18,269 nucleotides of DNA from an uncultured Sulfurovum sp. (GTDB lineage: Bacteria > Campylobacterota > Campylobacteria > Campylobacterales > Sulfurovaceae): the NCBI GenBank assembly GCA_902727915.1, contig CACVAU010000075.1:1-18269 (forward strand). The letters run 5' to 3'. A model generated the notes under the pieces. That model did not search any database. It was not told the DNA's origin and saw nothing but the letters and a program-made list of their open reading frames with translations. Positions 7,897 to 15,790 of this stretch are shown piece after piece. Position 1 is the first letter of the stretch; every line of letters begins with the position of its first letter. The translations under genes and the position numbers were made by a program.

Positions 7897-8622
7897 ATGT
7901 CATTATTTAATTTTTTAAATAGAGGAAGTGAAACATTGGTAGATGTTGATATACATTCTCATCTTATTCCAAGTATTGATGATGGAGCTAAAGATTTAGA
8001 ACGTTCAATTGAACTTATATTAAAACTTCAAGAAATGGGCTATAAAAAGCTAATTACAACTCCTCATGTGAGTGATATGTTTCCAAACAGTACAGAGGTT
8101 ATTTTAAATGGCTATAAGACTTTGAAAGAGGAATTAAACAAAAGAAAAATAGAAATAGAGATAGAAGTTGCAGCTGAATATTATGCTGATGAAACTTTTG
8201 AAAGATTATTAAAAAACAGAGATATCTTAACTTTTGGGAAAGAGAAGTATCTTTTGTTTGAATTATCATATTTTACAAGACCAAGAGAGTTGGAGAGTTT
8301 AATTCATGATATTAAAATGGCAGGTTATGTACCTGTTTTAGCCCATCCAGAACGTTATGTTTATTTTCATGATTCCATTGAAGAGTATACTAAAATTAAA
8401 GCACTTGGCGTATTATTTCAAATAAATTTAAATTCAATCGTGAACTATTATTCTGAAGAAATTGGAAAAGTTGTGAAAGAGTTAATTAACCGAGGTATGG
8501 TAAATTTTGTAGGGTCAGATACCCATCATCGGCGACATGTTAAGTTTTTGGAAAAGAGTTTACAGAACTCTTTTTATAAAAAAGTTTTTAAAAAAAATAA
8601 AATTTTGAATAACACACTTTAG
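7897..8622 (+). CDS. CpsB/YwqE-type PHP tyrosine-protein phosphatase
   Basis: A 241-residue metal-dependent phosphatase of the PHP superfamily that is expected to dephosphorylate the BY kinase encoded directly upstream. Metal-binding motifs are visible: DIHSH (Asp18, His20, His22), TTPH (His57), AHPERY (His150, Glu152) and GSDTHHR (Asp208, His210). The start at 7897 lies one base after the kinase stop and has AAGGA eight bases upstream; the same frame stays open back to 7831, but that extension only translates the hexamer repeat as Met-Ala-Thr-Ala and is not credible. This type of phosphatase is classic in Gram-positive capsule loci, whereas proteobacterial Wzc is often paired with a low-molecular-weight phosphatase (Wzb), so the pairing is of interest. 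It ends the export operon in this window. Confidence 0.92.
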   Translation: MSLFNFLNRGSETLVDVDIHSHLIPSIDDGAKDLERSIELILKLQEMGYKKLITTPHVSDMFPNSTEVILNGYKTLKEELNKRKIEIEIEVAAEYYADETFERLLKNRDILTFGKEKYLLFELSYFTRPRELESLIHDIKMAGYVPVLAHPERYVYFHDSIEEYTKIKALGVLFQINLNSIVNYYSEEIGKVVKELINRGMVNFVGSDTHHRRHVKFLEKSLQNSFYKKVFKKNKILNNTL

Positions 8623-8656
8623 CCATATTTACATCAATCCCATACAAATTTTCAGC

Positions 8657-8662
8657 TATAAT
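8657..8662 (+). promoter_or_regulatory. Candidate -10 box for obgE
   Basis: A consensus TATAAT lies 52 bases before the obgE start, with no clear -35 box at normal spacing. It would give a transcript starting near 8669 and place the inverted repeat at 8679-8701 in the leader. Confidence 0.5.
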
Positions 8663-8678
8663 TCTACTAACAATAAGG

Positions 8679-8701
8679 CTCTTATTTCTCAGAGATAAGA
8701 G
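8679..8701 (+). promoter_or_regulatory. Inverted repeat in the obgE leader
   Basis: CTCTTAT (8679-8685) pairs with ATAAGAG (8695-8701), with an inner CTC/GAG possible. The hairpin sits between the candidate -10 and the start codon, directly before the AAAGGA ribosome-binding site. It has no following T run, so it is more likely a leader structure than the terminator of the export operon. Confidence 0.4.
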
Positions 8702-8713
8702 CAAAGGAAACGT

Positions 8714-9829
8714 ATGTTCGTAGATAGTGTAGATATTTTATTGAGTTCTGGTAAAGGTGGGCCTGGTTGTGTTTCATTTTGGACTGAAAAGTTTGTTGCC
8801 AATGGTGGTCCTGATGGTGGTGATGGTGGAAAAGGTGGCAATGTGTATTTTGTTGTGGATAACAATACGGATACGCTTTCAGCACTTAGAGGGCGAAATC
8901 ATATTAAAGCTGAAAATGGTCGTCCTGGTGAGGGGCGTAAATGTTATGGGCGAAAAGGTGAATCTGTAGATATAGTTGTACCACCAGGAACACAGGTTGT
9001 GGATGCTTTGACAGATGAAGTATTGTATGACTTGGTAGAAGAAGGACAACGCGTTTTATTTTTAGAAGGTGGAAAAGGTGGACTTGGAAACATGCACTTT
9101 AAAAGTTCTTCTAACCAGAGACCAACTTATGCACAACCAGGACTTCCTGGCGTCACTAAAGAACTTCGACTTGAAATGAAGATGATTGCTGATGTAGGAT
9201 TAGTTGGTTATCCAAGTGTTGGAAAATCAACACTTATTTCAGCAATCTCAAATGCTAAACCGAAGGTAGCAGCTTATGAATTTACAACATTAACACCAAA
9301 TCTTGGTGTGGTAAATGTTGGAGATTATGATTCATTTATGATGGCAGATATTCCTGGTATTATTGAAGGTGCGAGTGATGGTCGTGGTTTAGGACATGAG
9401 TTTTTAAAACATATTGAACGTACAAAAACATTATTACTTTTGGTAGATGCAGCGAATTACCGTGAGATGAAATATCAGTATGAAACCTTACTTGTTGAGT
9501 TAGAGCGTTATTCGGAAACATTAGCAGGTAGAAACTTTGCTGTAGCCATTACAAAATGTGATTCTTTTCCTGTTGAAAAAGTAAATGAGTTAACTGAAGA
9601 ATTCTTAGCTGACATTAATCTTAAATCAAACAAAGTTTTACAAAAATTTAAAGCTAAAAAAGAATACGTTTCTTATGGTTTTGAAGAAGATTTTGGGCTA
9701 GAATTACCTAAAAATGAGCCATTATTTGTGTTACCTATCTCTTCTGTATCTCATTTAAACACAGAAGCTTTACGTTACTCATTAAAAAACTTTGTAGTAG
9801 CTGTTAATACTGAAGAGAAAGAAGACTAA
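8714..9829 (+). CDS. obgE: Obg family GTPase (ObgE/CgtA)
   Basis: A 371-residue essential GTPase that associates with the 50S ribosomal subunit and links ribosome assembly to stress signalling. The glycine-rich Obg fold covers about residues 1-158 ([17 protein letters not shown]). The G domain has G1 GYPSVGKST (165-173), the switch I region [12 protein letters not shown]3 DIPG (212-215), G4 TKCD (280-283) and G5 ISSVS (342-346). About 55 residues lie between G4 and G5, more than in a minimal G domain, and include a charged stretch, [16 protein letters not shown]. There is no C-terminal OCT domain. The start has AAAGGA upstream. Its stop shares one base with the proB start (TAATG), so the two are translationally coupled, an arrangement typical of Campylobacterota. 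Confidence 0.97.
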   Translation: MFVDSVDILLSSGKGGPGCVSFWTEKFVANGGPDGGDGGKGGNVYFVVDNNTDTLSALRGRNHIKAENGRPGEGRKCYGRKGESVDIVVPPGTQVVDALTDEVLYDLVEEGQRVLFLEGGKGGLGNMHFKSSSNQRPTYAQPGLPGVTKELRLEMKMIADVGLVGYPSVGKSTLISAISNAKPKVAAYEFTTLTPNLGVVNVGDYDSFMMADIPGIIEGASDGRGLGHEFLKHIERTKTLLLLVDAANYREMKYQYETLLVELERYSETLAGRNFAVAITKCDSFPVEKVNELTEEFLADINLKSNKVLQKFKAKKEYVSYGFEEDFGLELPKNEPLFVLPISSVSHLNTEALRYSLKNFVVAVNTEEKED

Positions 9830-10599
9830 TGTCTTACAATCGTATTGTCATTAAAGTTGGTTCTCACGTTCTAACTGAAGATGGTGCTGTTTGTAGACCT
9901 CGTATGTATGATCTTGTAGGGCTTATAACTGCTATTAAGGAAGAAGGGACAGAAGTTATTTTAGTGAGTTCAGGGGCTGTTTCAGCTGGATATACCGTTT
10001 TACCAATGGACAGAAGAGACATAGGAAACAAACAAGCTTTAGCAGCCATAGGTCAACCACTTTTACTAAAAATGTACCAAGAGAAGTTTGCAAGATATGA
10101 CCTACTTTGTTCGCAAGTGCTTTTAAGTGCTGCTGATTTAGATTCAAAAAAACGAACCACTTTAGCACGTCATGCCATTGATAATCTGTTGGCTCACGGG
10201 GTTGTACCAATTATTAATGAAAATGATGTAATCGCAACAGAAGAGTTAGTTTTTGGAGACAATGACCAACTCTCTGCTTATGTAGCTGAGAATTTTGATG
10301 CTGAACTTTTGGTTTTACTCTCAGATATTGATGCATTGTATGATAAAGATCCAAGAAAACACAATGATGCGATGGTTCGTAAAGAAGTTTCTGAAATTCT
10401 TCCAGAAGAGTTAGATACTCCAGCGATTGCTACTAATGAATTTGCTACAGGTGGAATCGTCACAAAATTAAAGGCAGCAAATTTTTTACTAAATAATGGT
10501 AAAAAAATGTTTTTAGCGACAGGATTTGGTTTAGAAGATGCTAGAAGTTTTTTATTGGATGGTGTTCAGAAAGGTGGAACTTTCTTTTGTAAGAATTAA
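9829..10599 (+). CDS. proB: Glutamate 5-kinase, short form without PUA domain
   Basis: A 256-residue kinase of the amino-acid kinase fold that phosphorylates glutamate to gamma-glutamyl phosphate, the first step of proline synthesis. Motifs: [10 protein letters not shown] at the N-terminus (phosphate loop), [10 protein letters not shown] (about residues 46-55), [12 protein letters not shown] and [12 protein letters not shown] in the middle, then [13 protein letters not shown], the nucleotide site. E. coli ProB is about 110 residues longer because of a C-terminal PUA domain that is absent here; the short form is known in Campylobacterota. The start overlaps the obgE stop by one base. No proA is adjacent. 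Confidence 0.95.
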   Translation: MSYNRIVIKVGSHVLTEDGAVCRPRMYDLVGLITAIKEEGTEVILVSSGAVSAGYTVLPMDRRDIGNKQALAAIGQPLLLKMYQEKFARYDLLCSQVLLSAADLDSKKRTTLARHAIDNLLAHGVVPIINENDVIATEELVFGDNDQLSAYVAENFDAELLVLLSDIDALYDKDPRKHNDAMVRKEVSEILPEELDTPAIATNEFATGGIVTKLKAANFLLNNGKKMFLATGFGLEDARSFLLDGVQKGGTFFCKN

Positions 10600-10685
10600 G
10601 TTTTATTTCTTTTGAAAACCTTTAATTACTTTGAAACTACCTCTGTTCAGCAAAAGATATTATGATAGGGCGATAATAGCGTTTA

Positions 10686-12128
10686 ATGAGATTATTTTTA
10701 ATATTTATACTGTTAACAAGTTTGAGTGTGTCAAAAGAAGAAAAACGAATACTCAATGCGAACTCAACTGTAAATGTTTTACAAATGCCTAAAGAGGTTG
10801 ATACTTTGACAGAAGTATTAACAGAAGGTATGTTTTATGGACGTTTTCGTCTAAACGCTTTTTCTTTTGATTGGGATGAAGAGGTAGAAGGTAAAACTGG
10901 TGACCATCAAACTTTAGGTGTGGGTGGAAGCATACATTATAAAAGTGCTTATCTAAATGGTGTAGGGTTTACAGCTGGTCTCTATACCTCTCAAAACCCT
11001 TGGCATATGGATAAGGAAACTCTAAAGTACTACAAGGTAGGAAAAGGTGTTTTAAATCGTCATGATGTTATGACTAAAAATAAGTATGGTATGACCAATC
11101 TAGCAGTTGCTTACTTAGAATTAAAAGACGAAAAGAATTCTGTAAAAATTGGACGACAAATCGTTGAGAGTTATTTAACCAAAAGTAATGACATTAAAAT
11201 GATACCTAATACCTTTGAAGGCATTACATGGGTTTCTAAAAATATCGGAGAGCATAAGCTTTGGACAGGTTATTTACTAAAACAGAAGCTTCGTGACCAT
11301 AATGACTTTCACCATCTCTTTGCTTATGATGATGGAGTAGGGGCATATGACAAATGGAGACAAAATGATGATACAGCCATGCATAGAGGAATTACACTTT
11401 CCAAGCTAAATGAAAAAGGCATTAAAGACAGATTGATATTTATGGAGTTTTCTAACGCTAAAAAAAATGATTTTAACTACATAACTTCTTACACACTTGT
11501 CCCTGAACTTTTTTCTACTTTTGGAACGGACTTAACTTATAAATACCGAACTAAGAATGGTTATTTACTTTCTCCATCTGTTCGTTATATGCATCAGTTT
11601 GACCATGGAGCAGGGGTAATGGGTGGGGCGAATTTAAAAACGAATAATGTGGCTTATTTTAATGTAGATTCTGTAGAAACTGACTTGTATGGTATTCGCT
11701 TCGATGTTGGAAAAGAGAGATGGCGAGTTCGTTCAGGTATCTCTAAAATAGCTGACAAAGCAGACATTATTTCACCATGGCGTTCTTTCCCTACGAATAG
11801 TTATGGCTATACGCTTTTACAATACAACTGGTACGCCAATACCACTTCTTATGTTGTTCAAGGTGACTATGACTTTAAAGAACAAAATCTACATGCTCAA
11901 ATGCGTTTTGGCATCCAAGATTTTGATGACGACAAATCAGGTGTACAAGCCGACTCAAATGTATTACAGTTAGATTTCATAAAGCAGTTTGAGGATTATA
12001 AAAACCTGTATACTAAGTTACGTATGGTTCGAGTTTTGGGAGATGAAAATACGATTGCTTTAGATGGAAAGAAGAAGTTGAATCCCTCTTATACTGATAT
12101 TCGGTTTGAGGTGAATTATTTGTTTTGA
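10686..12128 (+). CDS. Outer-membrane porin, OprD-like Campylobacterota family
   Basis: A 480-residue predicted beta-barrel. The N-terminus MRLFLIFILLTSLSVSKEE is a signal peptide, cleavage likely near residue 16. The body alternates short amphipathic strands and turns with many aromatic residues (GRFRLNAFSFDW, GFTAGLYTSQNPW, SYGYTLLQYNWY). The sequence ends in FEVNYLF, with the terminal phenylalanine recognised by the BAM complex. The central segment SVKIGRQIVESYLTKSNDIKMIPNTFEG resembles OprD-type porins, where a conserved Arg and the NTFEG region line the pore. The substrate cannot be told. There is no strong Shine-Dalgarno sequence before the start. It stands alone, 86 bases after proB, followed by a perfect inverted repeat. 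Confidence 0.85.
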   Translation: MRLFLIFILLTSLSVSKEEKRILNANSTVNVLQMPKEVDTLTEVLTEGMFYGRFRLNAFSFDWDEEVEGKTGDHQTLGVGGSIHYKSAYLNGVGFTAGLYTSQNPWHMDKETLKYYKVGKGVLNRHDVMTKNKYGMTNLAVAYLELKDEKNSVKIGRQIVESYLTKSNDIKMIPNTFEGITWVSKNIGEHKLWTGYLLKQKLRDHNDFHHLFAYDDGVGAYDKWRQNDDTAMHRGITLSKLNEKGIKDRLIFMEFSNAKKNDFNYITSYTLVPELFSTFGTDLTYKYRTKNGYLLSPSVRYMHQFDHGAGVMGGANLKTNNVAYFNVDSVETDLYGIRFDVGKERWRVRSGISKIADKADIISPWRSFPTNSYGYTLLQYNWYANTTSYVVQGDYDFKEQNLHAQMRFGIQDFDDDKSGVQADSNVLQLDFIKQFEDYKNLYTKLRMVRVLGDENTIALDGKKKLNPSYTDIRFEVNYLF

Positions 12129-12136
12129 TTTTATAT

Positions 12137-12161
12137 CTTCCATTTCAAAAAGAAATGGAAG
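12137..12161. terminator. Hairpin between convergent genes
   Basis: CTTCCATTTC (12137-12146) and GAAATGGAAG (12152-12161) form a perfect 10-bp stem with an A5 loop. It lies nine bases after the porin stop and 13 bases after the convergent gene's stop, so it probably terminates both. It lacks a clear T run. Confidence 0.7.
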
Positions 12162-12174
12162 GGAGTAGGAGATA

Positions 12175-12651
12175 TTATCTTAAATGCAATAATCTAAGTG
12201 TTTTTTTAGAAACTACACCATTTGGATAAAGTCTATGGTTTCTTTGAAATCTTTTTACAGCTCTTTTTACACCTTTACCAAAAATTCCATCTATACGACC
12301 TCTATAGAATCCTTGTTGCTTTAAGGATCTCTGTAATCTTTTAACTTTGTGTCCTCTGTCTCCTCTTTTTAAAATTTTTATGGTGTGTTTTTTAGAGTGA
12401 AATCTTTTTTTAGTATGAAACTTTTTCTTTGGGCTAACTTGATGGTAGCGTGAATGACTATTTTCTCTTGATATGCTCTTATCTTTTACATCTAAATTTT
12501 TTTTGACTCTTGACTCTTGTTTAGTTTCTTGATATTGTCGCTCATGTTTTACTTTATTATCTGATTTATCATCATACTTTTGTGCATTTAGTGTGTTAAT
12601 TGAGACTATACCCATTAGGGCTGTTATGGTTAATAATTTTAAAGCTCTCAT
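12175..12651 (-). CDS. Exported basic protein with C-terminal peptidoglycan-binding domain
   Basis: A 158-residue protein of unknown specific role. Residues 1-23 (MRALKLLTITALMGIVSINT then LNA) are a signal peptide with cleavage before Gln24. Residues 24-90 are a low-complexity, Lys/His/Arg-rich linker containing KKKFHTKKRFHSKK. Residues about 93-155 form a PG_binding_1 domain: GDRGHKVKRLQRSLKQQGF, then the hallmark GRIDGIFGKGVKRAVKRFQRNH, then PNGVVSKKTLRLL. There is no catalytic domain, so it should simply bind cell wall. The whole protein is extremely basic. AAAGGA lies eight bases before the start, and a candidate -10 with a palindrome lies upstream. Confidence is high for the domain and low for function. 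Confidence 0.85.
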   Translation of the reverse strand: MRALKLLTITALMGIVSINTLNAQKYDDKSDNKVKHERQYQETKQESRVKKNLDVKDKSISRENSHSRYHQVSPKKKFHTKKRFHSKKHTIKILKRGDRGHKVKRLQRSLKQQGFYRGRIDGIFGKGVKRAVKRFQRNHRLYPNGVVSKKTLRLLHLR

Positions 12652-12683
12652 TGTCTTTATCCTTTAATAATTTAGATGAAAGA

Positions 12684-12705
12684 AGTATAGTTCATGAATA
12701 TGAAC
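12684..12705 (-). promoter_or_regulatory. Candidate -10 box with adjacent 16-bp palindrome
   Basis: On the minus strand TATACT (12684-12689) lies 32 bases before the start of the peptidoglycan-binding gene. Directly upstream, GTTCAT (12690-12695) and ATGAAC (12700-12705) form a perfect inverted repeat with a four-base spacer, occupying the -10/-35 spacer. This geometry suits a repressor operator. No regulator gene is nearby. Confidence 0.4.
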
Positions 12706-12782
12706 GAACTTTAAGCTTAATATTAATGAAGTTTAATCAAAAGAGAAGATTGAGGCAGTGAACATTATTTTTGAATTTGTAT

Positions 12783-12811
12783 TAGGCGTACTATTTAATA
12801 TAGTAGACCTA
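12783..12811 (-). terminator. Imperfect hairpin downstream of the thioredoxin-fold gene
   Basis: TAGG (12783-12786) with CCTA (12808-12811), and TACTAT (12789-12794) with ATAGTA (12800-12805), form a stem with one two-by-two mismatch and a five-base loop, 10 bases after the stop of the leftward gene. No U-rich tail follows, so termination is only plausible. Confidence 0.4.
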
Positions 12812-12821
12812 AAATTAACGG

Positions 12822-13436
12822 TTAGTATAAACTACGAATAGCCTCTTCAAACTCTTGTTGGTTTACTTCTCCTGAGAAAGAGTATTCGGTAACGCCATTT
12901 TTAATGAGTAATGTATAAGGTAAAACGCCATTCCATCCGTAGGTTTTATTTATGAAAAGAAGTAAATTACTGGCTTCATCTCTATCAATTATTGGATGAT
13001 CTATATTAAATTCTTGGATAATATTTTGTGCCACAACGGGGGTCATTTTCTTTTGGGCTTGTAAGGCAACAATATCAAGTTTTTGAGCATATTTAGTACG
13101 CATTCTTTGAATAAAGGGCATCTCTTCAAAGCAATATTCACACTCTTTACCAAAAATTTGTAAAAGTATTATATTGTCACCGTATTGAGGGAAGACAAAA
13201 CCATTACTTTTTTCTTCAACAAGTATCATAGGACCTTGAACAGTTTTAAGTTGGTGTGTTTGCCCTGAAGTTGGGGAGATAGTAGCTTGAGGAGAGCTTG
13301 GGAGAATCACTGGTTGTTCGTAAACAATCTCTGGAAGCATTTCTGGAAGTGTTGGTGTATTAACATCATTTTTTACACAAGCATTGGTACTTAATCCTAT
13401 AATAAGTAAAGAAGTGAGGAAGAGCGTCTTTTTCAT
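12822..13436 (-). CDS. Thioredoxin-fold (TlpA-like) exported protein, probable lipoprotein
   Basis: A 204-residue secreted thiol-disulfide protein. The signal sequence MKKTLFLTSLLIIGLSTNAC ends at Cys20, a probable lipidation site, although STNAC is not an ideal lipobox. A Pro/Thr-rich linker (about 24-62) precedes a thioredoxin fold. The active site is CEYC (Cys99-Cys102) in QIFGKECEYCFEEMP, with the expected cis-proline loop LPYTLLIKNG (Pro173). Predicted partner strands include DIVALQAQ and YSFSGEVNQQEFEEAI at the C-terminus. TlpA-like proteins reduce or oxidise envelope thiols, for example in cytochrome c maturation, but nothing nearby identifies the substrate. AAGGAAA lies upstream of the start. 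It is not obviously in an operon. Confidence 0.86.
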   Translation of the reverse strand: MKKTLFLTSLLIIGLSTNACVKNDVNTPTLPEMLPEIVYEQPVILPSSPQATISPTSGQTHQLKTVQGPMILVEEKSNGFVFPQYGDNIILLQIFGKECEYCFEEMPFIQRMRTKYAQKLDIVALQAQKKMTPVVAQNIIQEFNIDHPIIDRDEASNLLLFINKTYGWNGVLPYTLLIKNGVTEYSFSGEVNQQEFEEAIRSLY

Positions 13437-13530
13437 ATAAGTTTCCTTTTTTAGTTATTAAGACACATTATATCTTCTGATAATGGATAGTAAGGTAAAT
13501 GTAGAAGTCCCAATTTTAACTTTTTATAGG

Positions 13531-13536
13531 TATAAT
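13531..13536 (+). promoter_or_regulatory. Candidate -10 box for the DAHP synthase gene
   Basis: A consensus TATAAT, preceded by a T-rich stretch (13514-13525) as is typical of Campylobacterota sigma-70 promoters, 80 bases before the start codon. No clear -35 box. Confidence 0.5.
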
Positions 13537-13610
13537 CTCCGAATTAATTTTTCAATCTGAGTTTATTTTAGATAAATGAAAGTTAAATTTAGATGTATAA
13601 GGATACGAGA

Positions 13611-14954
13611 ATGAACTGGACACCAAGTTCTTGGAGAGAATTTCCAATTAAGCAACAACCAACCTATGTAGACCAAGAAGCACTTAAACGTGTTGAAGAA
13701 GAGCTTAGTTCGTATCCACCACTTATTTTTGCTGGTGAAGCCAGAACTTTAAAAGAAAAGTTAGCGAAAGTTGGAAGAGGTGAGGCATTTTTACTTCAAG
13801 GTGGAGATTGTGCTGAAAGTTTTTCAGACTTCAACACATTAAATATTAAAAGTTTTTTTAAACTGATGTTGCAAATGAACATGGTAATGATGTATTCTAC
13901 AGGAAAACCTGTCGTGAAAGTTGGAAGAATTGCTGGACAATTTGCTAAACCAAGGTCTTCAGACTTTGAAGAAATAAATGGGGTTAAATTACCTTCTTAC
14001 CGTGGAGATATTATTAATGGTATAGAATTTACAGAAGAAGCCAGAGTACCTAATCCTCATAATATGATTCGTGCCTATAATCAAGCTGGAGTAACACAAA
14101 ACCTTTTAAGAGCATTTTCCAGAGGAGGTTTAGCCGATCTTAATAAAGTTCATCAATGGAATTTAGATTTTATTAAAGACAATGAACTGGGAATAAAGTA
14201 TGAAGCATTATCAAATAAAATTGATAATGCTGTAAAGTTCATGGAGGCATGTGGTCTCTCTTCAGATGCTGTACCTCAGTTACATCAAACAACAATTTAT
14301 ACCTCACATGAGGCATTGTTACTGAATTATGAAGAGGCTTTAACCAAAGAAGATTCAGAAGGTGATAACAAGTTTTATGATTGTTCAGCACATATGTTAT
14401 GGATTGGTGATAGAACAAGAGATTTATCTGATGCACACATTGAATATTTTAGAGGTATTGAAAATCCTATTGGTTGTAAAGTTGGACCTAGTATGGGTGA
14501 AGATGAACTCATTGAATTGATTGAAGCATTAAATCCTGAGAATGAAGAGGGAAGATTAAACTTGATTGTTCGTATGGGTGCAAGTAAGATTCAAGAGTTC
14601 TTTCCTAAATTGCTTAAACGTGTTAGAGATGAAGGTAAACATGTGGTATGGTCATGTGATCCAATGCATGGTAATGTGGAGAAAAGTTCAAGTGGATATA
14701 AGACCAGAGATTTTGCTAATATTTTGTCTGAAGTAGAGCAATTTTTTACAATTCATAAAGAGATGGGAACCATTGCTGGAGGAATTCACTTAGAGATGAC
14801 TGGAAATGATGTTACCGAGTGTACAGGTTCAGCATCTTGTGCAATTACAGCTGAAGACTTAAGTTCAAGATATCATACACAATGTGACCCACGATTAAAT
14901 GCTAGTCAAGCACTAGAGCTTTCATTTATGATTGGTGAGATGATTAACGAGTAG
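13611..14954 (+). CDS. aroG: Class II 3-deoxy-7-phosphoheptulonate (DAHP) synthase
   Basis: Catalyses condensation of phosphoenolpyruvate and erythrose 4-phosphate, the first step of the shikimate pathway. The start at 13611 is preferred because AAGGA lies seven bases upstream and it gives the usual class II beginning MNWTPSSWREFPIKQQPTY (447 residues); the ATG at 13593 lies upstream of that ribosome-binding site. Motifs include LLQGGDCAESF with metal-ligand Cys67, KVGRIAGQFAKPRS, WIGDRTRDLSDAHIEYFRG, NPIGCKVGPSM, WSCDPMHGN and GGIHLEMTGNDVTEC, which carry the metal and substrate ligands of the plant-like AroAII family. It is unrelated in sequence to the E. coli type I enzymes. It is transcribed alone and converges on nth. 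Confidence 0.96.
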   Translation: MNWTPSSWREFPIKQQPTYVDQEALKRVEEELSSYPPLIFAGEARTLKEKLAKVGRGEAFLLQGGDCAESFSDFNTLNIKSFFKLMLQMNMVMMYSTGKPVVKVGRIAGQFAKPRSSDFEEINGVKLPSYRGDIINGIEFTEEARVPNPHNMIRAYNQAGVTQNLLRAFSRGGLADLNKVHQWNLDFIKDNELGIKYEALSNKIDNAVKFMEACGLSSDAVPQLHQTTIYTSHEALLLNYEEALTKEDSEGDNKFYDCSAHMLWIGDRTRDLSDAHIEYFRGIENPIGCKVGPSMGEDELIELIEALNPENEEGRLNLIVRMGASKIQEFFPKLLKRVRDEGKHVVWSCDPMHGNVEKSSSGYKTRDFANILSEVEQFFTIHKEMGTIAGGIHLEMTGNDVTECTGSASCAITAEDLSSRYHTQCDPRLNASQALELSFMIGEMINE

Positions 14955-14979
14955 TGAGTTAACTTAAAGTTTAGCTCCT

Positions 14980-15000
14980 GTAGGGTCGGCTTTCGCCGAC
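14980..15000 (+). repeat. REP-like palindrome with GTAG head (REP0)
   Basis: GTAG (14980-14983) followed by GTCGGC (14985-14990), loop TTTC, and GCCGAC (14995-15000). A GC-rich perfect 6-bp stem behind a GTAG tetranucleotide is the standard layout of repetitive extragenic palindromes mobilised by TnpA-REP (RAYT) proteins, and stands out from the AT-rich surroundings. It lies between the convergent aroG and nth genes, so may also terminate transcription. Confidence 0.65.
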
Positions 15001-15012
15001 ATTATCGATGTG

Positions 15013-15669
15013 TTAGACTTTAAATGTTTCTGAAGTTCTACAATGCTTTTCCATAAAACATCCTGCACATTCTGGTTTTACAGCCTTACATCTATAGCGT
15101 CCAAAAAGTACCATGGCTTGATGTAGTAGGTGTAAGTCGGTTTTAAATTTTTTGCTTAAGGTCGCCTCTGTTTTTAATGCTGTCTTATCATCACTTAAGC
15201 CCAAACGGTGTGCTACTCTAAAGACATGAGTATCAACAGCCATTAGGTTAGCTCCAAAATATTCTATCATCACGACATTAGCCGTTTTTTGACCGACACC
15301 AGCCAGTTTCACTAACTCATCTCTTTTAGTTGGAATTTCACCATGATAGTTCTCAATAATAGATTGTGCCATTTTGATTAAGTTCTTGGCCTTGTTATTA
15401 AAGAAAGAACAGCTATTGATATAAGATTTTACTTCATCTAAGTCAGCATTGGCAAGGGTTATGGGGTCAGGATAAGCTTCAAATAGAGCAGGGGAGATAA
15501 TATTGACACGTTTATCAGTACATTGGGCTGAGAGCATTACAGCAATAAGTAGTTCATAAATATTTCTGTAATTTAGCTCTGTTAAAGACTCTGGATAGTG
15601 TTCAAGGAAAAGAGTTTTAATCTCTTTAATCTCTTTTTTTGTTGCAGGTTTTATTTTTTTTGTAGCCAT
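15013..15669 (-). CDS. nth: Endonuclease III
   Basis: A 218-residue bifunctional DNA glycosylase/AP lyase for oxidised pyrimidines in base excision repair. The helix-hairpin-helix LAGVGQKTANVV holds catalytic Lys128, and MAVDTHVFRVAHRLG holds catalytic Asp146. The C-terminal iron-sulfur loop has Cys194, Cys201, Cys204 and Cys210 in the exact C-x6-C-x2-C-x5-C spacing of the 4Fe-4S cluster. MLSAQCTDKRVN near residue 45 is also family-typical. The ATG at 15669 has only a weak Shine-Dalgarno sequence. It is divergent from the ppi gene; in Campylobacter jejuni nth, peb4 and fba also lie together. Confidence 0.96.
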   Translation of the reverse strand: MATKKIKPATKKEIKEIKTLFLEHYPESLTELNYRNIYELLIAVMLSAQCTDKRVNIISPALFEAYPDPITLANADLDEVKSYINSCSFFNNKAKNLIKMAQSIIENYHGEIPTKRDELVKLAGVGQKTANVVMIEYFGANLMAVDTHVFRVAHRLGLSDDKTALKTEATLSKKFKTDLHLLHQAMVLFGRYRCKAVKPECAGCFMEKHCRTSETFKV

Positions 15670-15700
15670 AATTAATCATCTTTTATATAACATTTTTGTT

Positions 15701-15760
15701 ATTATACTTAATAAACTATTAGTAGTGATTTACCAATCATTTACCAATTAATGTTATAAT
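15701..15760. promoter_or_regulatory. Divergent nth/ppi promoter region with tandem 10-bp repeat
   Basis: A plus-strand extended -10, TG-T-TATAAT (15752-15760), serves ppi. A minus-strand TATAAT (15701-15706 reversed) can serve nth. Between them ATTTACCAAT occurs twice, at 15728-15737 and 15739-15748, with an 11-bp period. The repeats cover the -35 region of the ppi promoter and abut that of nth, a natural operator position for both genes. Confidence 0.55.
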
Positions 15761-15790
15761 ATATCATTAATATATTTATAAGGTAGAGAC

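Noticed and set aside
8682..8885. Minus-strand open frame with a histidine-rich stretch opposite obgE
   Set aside because: It is the shadow of the glycine-rich Obg fold (GGTGGT codons read in reverse); no ribosome-binding site or family resemblance.
9956..10210. Minus-strand open frames opposite proB
   Set aside because: They are shadows of a well-supported ProB frame with all kinase motifs.
10600..10685. Possible terminator and porin promoter after proB
   Set aside because: GTTTT/AAAAC pairing is only five A-T rich pairs, and TTGAAA with TATTAT or TATGAT has wrong spacing; nothing firm enough to annotate.
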